From Opeltia flavorubescens (taxonomy: Eukaryota; Ascomycota; Lecanoromycetes; Teloschistales; Teloschistaceae): a DNA stretch of 64,000 nucleotides. Under the pieces are notes generated by a model that worked only from the letters and a program-made list of their open reading frames with translations, searched no databases and had not been told where the DNA came from. Below, one piece after another: positions 57,778 to 64,000 of this stretch. The stretch is from positions 62,001-126,000 of the forward strand of contig KE546970.1 in assembly GCA_000442125.1 (NCBI GenBank), read 5' to 3'. Within the stretch, counting starts at the first letter, position 1. Each line of letters starts with the position of its first letter. A program made the translations under genes and the position numbers.

Positions 57778-59876
57778 TCATCCCCTCCCACCAGGACAAC
57801 TCGGACTAGGCATCGACCTAACCGGACTCTCAATCGGTTTCTTAATCGTATAAATCCTCTGGATACGTTCAATCTGTCTTAAAATCCACTCCTGCTGTCC
57901 CTCCCTGAGAGAGATCGCAAACGCCGCCGTCTTCAACGGCTCGATCAAAAACCACCCTCCCAGTCCAGACGCACTCTTTCTATAATCCTGCGAAGGTTTA
58001 TTGACTCCATCGTCCGGGTACTTGACTTCCTTTCTGTCGGTCGGGCCGCCGAAGGTTTTGGTGCCGAGGTTAAAGGGGACAGTACCGCAGATATCGTCGA
58101 CGAGTTCTTGGACTTTGTTGATAGCAGTGACGATACGGGTAGCTTCTCGCGAAAGGGGCGGGGGATTCTGCATACCGAGGGTTTGGAGGACGGTGTATTG
58201 GATCATGAGGACGGCAGAGCGGTAGGAGTTCCAGATACTGGCGACCCAGATGTCGTGGTAGATGTCGACGCGGCGGTTGTAGGCGAAGAGTTTACGTTCG
58301 TGGCTGGGGAGGTTGTCGAAGGTATGGGAAGGTTTCCACCACCAGTCTTCCGAGACGCTGTCGGGCCATGTAGCGAGCTGAGCCTCGACTTTGGTGGCGT
58401 AGTCGAGGATGGATGTTAGTTGCTCTGCAGATGGGAATTCATTTCGATTGCGCAGGATGGGGTTGGCAAAAGCTAGGAGGTCGCTCACAGAGGCCGAAAG
58501 GGAGGTTAGCCGACTAGCTGCGTTGTCAAAAGTATTTGGTCGGAGCGAGTCTAGGTCTGCTGATGTCTTCCCAAATGGTGCGGAAGTTTGAATACAATGC
58601 TCGACCTATGTGAAAGTTAGCTCAGCCCCATCGCATATGTTGTACATCTGTATTTAATCCGGTACACGCCACTGACGGGATGGCTGGACTAACCACCTGG
58701 GTTTGCACTGCTAAAAGTAGCCTCGCGGAAAGTTCCGATTTTCCATTTTCTTTACCGCGGTGTTTGACAATTGCGACTGCTCCGGTGTCGTGAACACCAG
58801 AGGTTTGCTTGGCTTCTGCAACTGCGAGAACGCGCTGGAGAGGTTGTCAGCATCCAGCTCCTGAAGGGAAAAATAAGGGGAAGAGCCGATATTTGTCCAT
58901 CAGCATGCAGGGCGTACATTGATCTCGTCGATTCTTTGTGTATAAACTGCTAAGTCGCAACTGTCTTCGAAACATTGAGGGCAAGGCATGGTATTTCAGA
59001 AGTGTTGATAGGAAGGAAAAGCAGTTCGAGTGAGAGAAAGAACAGGTCGAGGCAGTGTAGGTAACAGACAGAGGTCCAAAAGATATACGTACCTCATAAA
59101 AGCTCAGCAATAGGATTGCCATCAAAGTCTCATCCTTGACTGATTCGACAGGATCTCGGATCGCCCTGCTGGTCTTCACCAAGGCTTTCCCGAAATAGGA
59201 ACGTGAAATCTGACGATAGTGCTGGGTCCTCGGAGAGCCACCTTGTACGGCCAACGAAATGGCGGTGGTGGCCAAAGAGAGCAGCGAATCATGTCTTGTC
59301 TTTTGGTAAAGAGGAAGCAAACAGTCGAGGTAACCACGTCTTGAATAGGGATGACGGGGAATGACTATGTAGGTGGAGAAGAAAGAATTGACCGCTTGCT
59401 GTTCGGGCAGGTCTTGGAATGATTTCCCTAGGAAGAGGCCGCCCGAAGAGGCAGTGGTTGCGACGGCGGAGCTAGACGCGATGCTCCCGACGCCTTCTAT
59501 AGGCTGCGGTTGTCGTCCACTGGACGCACCCGGCCCCGAATCCTCTGCTACGGGTTTTAATCGACGTCGCTTCCCACGCTGTGCTTTGCGACTGACAGAG
59601 ACTGTCTCGTCACGAAGGACCAAGTCGAACAAGTGCGTGTAGCCGGGACAGACGCGATCGGTGTTAGTGCATTGCGTGCACGCCGGTTTTCGCTCGTCGC
59701 ACTGGAAGGAGACAAAATCTTGCGGTCAGAAACGATTTGGTGGAATCATAGCACATGAAAGCTCGCAATTCTCTTCTTGTTTCGTACTGGGTACCTGCAA
59801 AGAGTGTCAAGCATACCTTGATTTTCCTCTGTCGGCAGTTCTTGCAGCCTGTACTCGGCTTTCCACCGTATACCAT
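57778..59876 (-). CDS. Zn2Cys6 fungal transcription factor
   Basis: Four exons close in phase: 59876-59817, 59701-59093, 58834-58697 and 58605-57778, giving 544 residues. The Zn2Cys6 cluster is split by the first intron after KIK: C11-x2-C14-x6-C21-x6-C28-x2-C31-x6-C38. A basic linker (RKAQRGKRRRLKP) follows. Next comes a region starting NSFFSTYIVIPRHPYSRRGYLDCLLPLY, typical of the fungal regulators with a C-terminal 'DUF3468-like' activation region. Later blocks are TGAVAIVKHRGKENGKSELSARLL and HDIWVASIWNSYRSAVLMIQYTVLQ. It should bind DNA as a dimer in the nucleus. No target cluster is evident; the nearest neighbours are the RTA1-type and hemerythrin-like genes. The 258-base second intron is long and could hide a small exon. 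Confidence 0.88.
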
Positions 59877-60991
59877 ATTTCGACAATTGAGCGAAGAAAG
59901 CCCCCTTGAAGTGATGATCCGAGCGAGCAAGAAAAAGGACGATTGCGAGTTATTAAAGAAGGGCGGTCAACTTGTGTGGGCTTTGGTAACTTTGGACAAT
60001 GTTATCGAGTGACATTCTCAGCTCGACAACGACTTCCTCAGCAGCTTGCCTCAGTGTTTCAGAAGCTCTTCTGAGACTGTACGACTGCTCGAGTAAAATG
60101 TAAGCTGCGGCGTCAGCGGTCTGAACTTGCATTGTGCGTCTTCTTGGTTGCATTCTGCCCATGATGGATGGGGGAATCGTTGCGCGATTGGTTGTGGCCT
60201 TTGATGATCGTGCTTATGTCATCAGCTGTCCCTTTTCGCCAAGTTATCGCCAAGACTGCCAAGCATCGGCATGCAGCAGAAAGTCGCCGACGATTTAAAA
60301 CATGCTAGCACGTGTCGGCTGAGTGTTCCAACGGCCGTCATCATCTCATCATTTAATCTTACGGCCGGGTTGATGTGTTTGATGTTGAGCCTTGCACCAA
60401 AGTGGTTGCATCCAGCGCGCTTAGCATAATTTATTCTTCAATCCTACCAACGGCTTTTACCAATGGCGTCTCCAAAATTAAACAATACACAGCATGGCTT
60501 TCGTGCGTGTTCACGGATCTACCCTGTAACAATGATCGTCAATCTCTAATCGTAAGGATTCGAATGAAGCGATGCGACACAGCCAATCATACTGTTCACA
60601 CGTAAGCTGCTTATCCTCTCTCGTCTACGTATTCGCGTTTACAGCACGGAGAATACATGGATCTTCATGTCCGAGAATCCTTCAGCCTTTCATCTAACAT
60701 GGGATGAGATCACACTAGACGGGCTGTATTCTCCCGAAGGCTCCATCTTGCGTGCTGAGCCCCACCGTCGTCGCACGTATTGGTGAGACCCCGGAGAGAC
60801 AGCCGCTTCAGCTGGAAGGATGACAGACATCTATAAGAGATGTTGTGGGCCCCAGATATGCAACATCAACAAGTACTACAATCTTCATACACGCATTCAC
60901 TTTCCTCAATTTCTTTCCATCGCACTTTCCTTCAGTCTTCTCCCGCCATACTCCCTTCTGCCTTTCCGCTCCTCTTCCCTCATCTGCAAAA
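59877..60991. other. Intergenic, about 1.1 kb, shared divergent promoter
   Basis: Separates the Zn2Cys6 gene and the RTA1-type gene. A minus-strand ATG frame at 59953-60162 (69 residues, helical: RRASETLRQAAEEVVVELRM) has no homologue I recognise and is not called. The last about 100 bases before 60992 are strongly CT-rich, a common fungal core-promoter feature. Confidence 0.45.
60895..60985 (+). promoter_or_regulatory. CT-rich leader of the RTA1-type gene
   Basis: A run of C and T with few purines, ending in CTGCAAAAATG at the start codon. Such pyrimidine tracts often mark transcription start regions of well-expressed fungal genes, and the CAAAATG context is favourable for initiation. Confidence 0.45.
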
Positions 60992-62022
60992 ATGAGCGAC
61001 CCATACGATGATTGCACCAAGGTGACGGACTTCTGCGTGGTCTCGGAAACAATCTATGGCTACACCCCAAATCTCGGAGCCAACGTCTTTTTCCTCGTCA
61101 TTTTCGGTATTTGTGGGGTGATCCAATTATGGCAGGGNATCAAATGGAAGACCCGGTCGTTTCTGATTGCAATGAGTCTTGGGTGTTTGACCGAATGCAT
61201 TGGTTATGTTGGACGAATATTATTGAATGATAATCCATGGAGTGGTGCGGGTTTCAATATGCAAATTTGCTGCATTATCATCGCACCGGTTCGTCGTCAC
61301 TTCTCAACTGCTACACAAATACCTTTACTGACAATGAAACGCAGGCGTTCTTCTCAGCGGCCATATACTTGACTCTCAAGCACATGGTGCTAACTCTCGG
61401 ATCGAAATACTCCCTCCTCCAGGCAAAATGGTACACATGGATCTTCATCGGATGTGATCTCCTTTCTTTGATCTTGCAAGGCGCAGGTGGAGGAACCGCA
61501 GCCAGTGCCAATGACCAATCTACCCAAGACGTTGGTTCGAACCTCATGATTGCCGGTATCGTATGGCAAGTCGTCACTTTGGCCGTCTTCGCCTTACTCG
61601 CCGGCGTCTTCTTTTTCCGAGTGCTCCGCAACCGATCAAACCTCACCCCTTCCGCCAATGAGGTTCTCTCGAACACCAAATTTCAGCTGTTCCTCGGTGG
61701 ACTCGTATTTGCCTATCTCGGGATTGAAGTCCGATGTATCTACCGTATCGCCGAACTCGCTGGAGGCTGGAAAAACGATATCATGCAGAATGAGACCGAA
61801 TTCATTGTTTTGGAGGGAGTGTAAGTCCTTGATTCCGATCTTTTCTCACTATCACGGTTGACTAATAAATGCTCAAGAATGATTGTCATTGCTGCTCTTG
61901 CCCTCACCGCATTTCACCCCGGTTACTGCTTCCCACAGATGTCTCAACCGAAGCAGGTTGGTCCCAACGGCATTATTGGCGAGAAAGAGATCTCCGAAAG
62001 CGGAAGCCCTGATCGAGTTTAG
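60992..62022 (+). CDS. RTA1-like seven-helix membrane protein
   Basis: Three exons close in phase: 60992-61288, 61345-61820 and 61878-62022, with introns of 56 and 57 bases. The product is 305 residues. Family landmarks are YGYTPNLGANVFFLVIFGICGVIQL in helix 1, IAMSLGCLTECIGYVGRILL in helix 2, then FNMQICCIIIAPAFFSAAIYLTL, YTWIFIGCDLLSLILQGAGGG (the QGAGGG block is diagnostic), IAGIVWQVVTLAVFALLAGVFFF, EVRCIYRIAELAGGW, and the final helix MIVIAALALTAFHPGYCF. RTA1/RTM1/RSB1-like proteins are linked to resistance to 7-aminocholesterol or to export of sphingoid bases. The exact role of this copy is unknown. One base at 61138 is undetermined (one residue in the first loop). Confidence 0.92.
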
Positions 62023-62948
62023 ACAGAGAAGAGACAATCAAAGGAATAGCGACTGAAGATCTTGCGATGGTGTTGATGGGTCTGGTTGAATGGGGCGTTC
62101 CATTAGAAGCATGATATCCATAGATCGCTCCCATATGGGACCTCTGCTGCCGAGGGGGACGGTCTAAGCATAGAGATAATTGAAGATTTTGGTGAAGTAT
62201 TCTTTCGTTCTCCCACCTGGGGGAATTCTTATTATTCCTTCGTGCTCCTTCCTTTCCCTCTCCCTTCTTCCCACCCATTTTCCCCATTGCTTCCTTTCCC
62301 TTTTACCTTCATTTTCCCTTTCTCCTCTATCCCTCTTCCCACTTTCTATCTTTCACCCCATCCCACCTCCACCTTCTACACAACACCTTTCAACCCTTCA
62401 AACCTTCCTCTCCCCCTCTACAGCCCAATACCATCCCACCATCTTCCACAGAAGCTCCAAAATCTCCCTTCTTCAACAAAGAAAACCCGTGCAGTCTCGG
62501 GAGATCTTCAAGTTGACGATGAGAGTGTATATCTTATGTTACCCTAGAAACAAGTACCTCTTTGGTAATTATTGAAGATATCCATCGCAAGATATATCGC
62601 TCGCAAGCTCACCTTGGGAGGGAAATAGTGTTCATCTCCAGAAAGAGGAAAAAAAGCAATCGCAATTACGGTATGAATCTTGATGAATGGGTTTCTCCAA
62701 CTTATTTATTTGAACGATAATTTAGAGATATGAAGGGAGTCTTGTCGCGAATTTCACGTTATTATTGTAAGATTTGTTAACGGATGCTTGTAAGGTTTTC
62801 TAGTCGCGCACTCATTATTTATTGATTTTTTATATATATATTCTTCTTTACTTTGACGTTCTCAGTACCAATTCCACCCTTCGCCTTCCAACCCCCCTTC
62901 TACACCTCCCTTCCCCACCCATACCCATCCCTATCCCCCCTCCCACTC
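62023..62948. other. Intergenic, about 930 bases
   Basis: A long C/T-rich tract at 62240-62480 keeps plus-strand frames open by composition alone. No gene called. Confidence 0.5.
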
Positions 62949-63618
62949 CTACAACACCGACAACCGATGCTTCTCCGCCACCTCCTCCTCATCCGGAAAA
63001 CCCCTCACCAGATCCCTCAGTTTATCAATCGGCGCCGCCAACAACCCCGCAAAATACTCCGCATACGGTCTATTCGGCGCGCTCGGATGGCTCCTCGTCG
63101 GTGTGATCATCTTCGTCCTCTCGAAGCTTTTGGCCAGGAGTTGAGATTCCTCGCGGGATAGCGCGGCCTCGAGGCGGGGCATGTCTTCGGAGGATTCATG
63201 CTCGATGTGTGTGTGGAGGTCGGACATGAGGCGGTCGAGGAGGGGGGTGAAGGTTGGGGAGGAGGGGGAGAGGGATTGGAGGGCGTAGAGGTCTTCTTTT
63301 ACCTGTGGGGGTTGGTTAGTGATGGGTAGAATCGTAAGGGTGAAGAAGGGGAGGAGGGGAATGGCGTACAGCTTGATGTTGCTCTCGGTCTTTATTTGTC
63401 AGCTGCAGGCCTTCTTCTCCGAGATGTTTCTCCATTGCGGGATACATTGTCAGCTCTTCACTGATGGCGTGGCGAGCCAGGGCCCAGGTGAGCTGATTTC
63501 GCCATTTTGTCTTGTCTTCGAGGGTTGTGGAAGAGCGAATGTTGTCAGCGTAGAGGTCGAGGGCTTTGTGATCGGTGCCGATGGCTTCGGAGATGGTTTG
63601 GGGATCAGTGGGAGACAT
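62949..63618 (-). CDS. Hemerythrin HHE domain protein
   Basis: Two exons, 63618-63370 and 63302-62949, with a 67-base intron give 200 residues. The four-helix HHE pattern is present: H17 in IGTDHKAL, H50 and E54 in ARHAISEELTMYP, H81 and E86 in REQHQAVKEDLYAL, and HTHIEHESSEDMPRLEAAL for the last helices. These residues are placed to bind a di-iron centre. The C-terminal part (SFERTKMITPTRSHPSAPNRP and IDKLRDLVRGFPDE) is common to fungal members. Roles proposed for the family include oxygen, nitric oxide and iron sensing. It is probably cytosolic. Confidence 0.9.
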
Positions 63619-64000
63619 GATGTTGAGGTGTTGAAATTATTCGGTACGGTGATGGTGTTCTATTGACATATGAAGTTGGGTCATGTCCAAATGGAGAGAA
63701 TATTGGGTTTTGCCCCCTCCATTCAGTCAACTGCGTCATCGTTCCTGGACTTGTTGCCAGAGGCCGCTTTTAGTCGACATACCAATTCCATCGCGTGTCA
63801 TCGATTTCTTCTGTCCGTATTGACTTCGGTCTTTCCGTGTAGTTTTCCAGGCCCTCCAGTTCTGGTATTTGCCATGTCGGTGTGCCTATACGCATTCTCA
63901 CCTCCCGCTCCTTTCACGCATTGAACTGCCGTTGTACTTGTTCTCCCGATCTCCCGGCTCCGGCTTTGAAGCTCTTATCCTAGTATAGCATCTCACGGGC
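63619..64000. other. Right edge, no gene recognised
   Basis: Upstream flank of the hemerythrin-like gene. A plus-strand frame at 63670-63924 has no motif. Confidence 0.45.

Noticed and set aside
62180-62575. Plus-strand open frames of more than 100 codons
   Set aside because: They run through a C/T-rich tract and consist mostly of Ser, Pro, Leu and Phe; composition alone keeps them open.
1-64000. Transposons, virus-derived elements, CRISPR arrays
   Set aside because: No reverse transcriptase, integrase, transposase, capsid-type motif, long terminal repeat or regularly spaced repeat was recognised.

Overview
The window comes from the nuclear genome of a filamentous ascomycete (Pezizomycotina; Leotiomycetes is my guess, not shown). 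The grounds are short GT-AG introns (44 to about 90 bases, with CTGAC/CTAAC-like branch sites), genes on both strands without operons, and typical families: HET, F-box, Zn2Cys6, fungal rhodopsin, RTA1 and UbiA/P450 genes. I rebuilt exon structures by joining frames at consensus splice sites and checking that phases close. Three bases are undetermined (35712, 55455, 61138).

Layout. 1-653: 3' end of a secreted Cys-containing protein with a duplicated tail. 2.7-4.3 kb: secreted arylsulfotransferase-like protein. 6.0-9.3 kb: a seven-exon gene joining a caspase-like protease domain to two C2H2 zinc fingers and a Myb-like segment. 10.4-12.3 kb: six-exon secreted protein. 12.9-13.6 kb: unknown gene. 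14.0-18.7 kb (minus): a 2EXR/F-box-like protein with a 22-Glu run and an F-box protein with an acidic insert. 19.0-27.2 kb: an intact HET gene, a small secreted protein, a polytopic membrane protein and a second HET gene carrying one in-frame stop. 27.2-34.7 kb: gene-poor, with one secreted or anchored protein at 29.8-30.9 kb.

34.7-38.5 kb (minus): a UbiA-superfamily membrane enzyme next to an intact microsomal cytochrome P450, a pairing that suggests a small terpenoid locus. 40.7-48.2 kb: gamma-glutamylcyclotransferase-like protein, small secreted Cys-rich protein, nine-exon rhodopsin-like membrane protein and L-arabinitol 4-dehydrogenase. 48.9-53.8 kb: CorA-like membrane protein and a HeLo-like N-domain protein with a glycine-rich C-terminus. 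54.5-56.5 kb: long disordered protein. 57.8-63.6 kb: Zn2Cys6 regulator, RTA1-type membrane protein and hemerythrin-like protein.

How they may work together. The HET genes, the caspase fusion and the HeLo-like protein all belong to families tied to regulated cell death or non-self recognition, but they are scattered through the window. The UbiA/P450 pair is the best candidate for a biosynthetic unit. The dehydrogenase belongs to pentose catabolism. No transposon, virus-derived element, tRNA, rRNA or CRISPR array was recognised.
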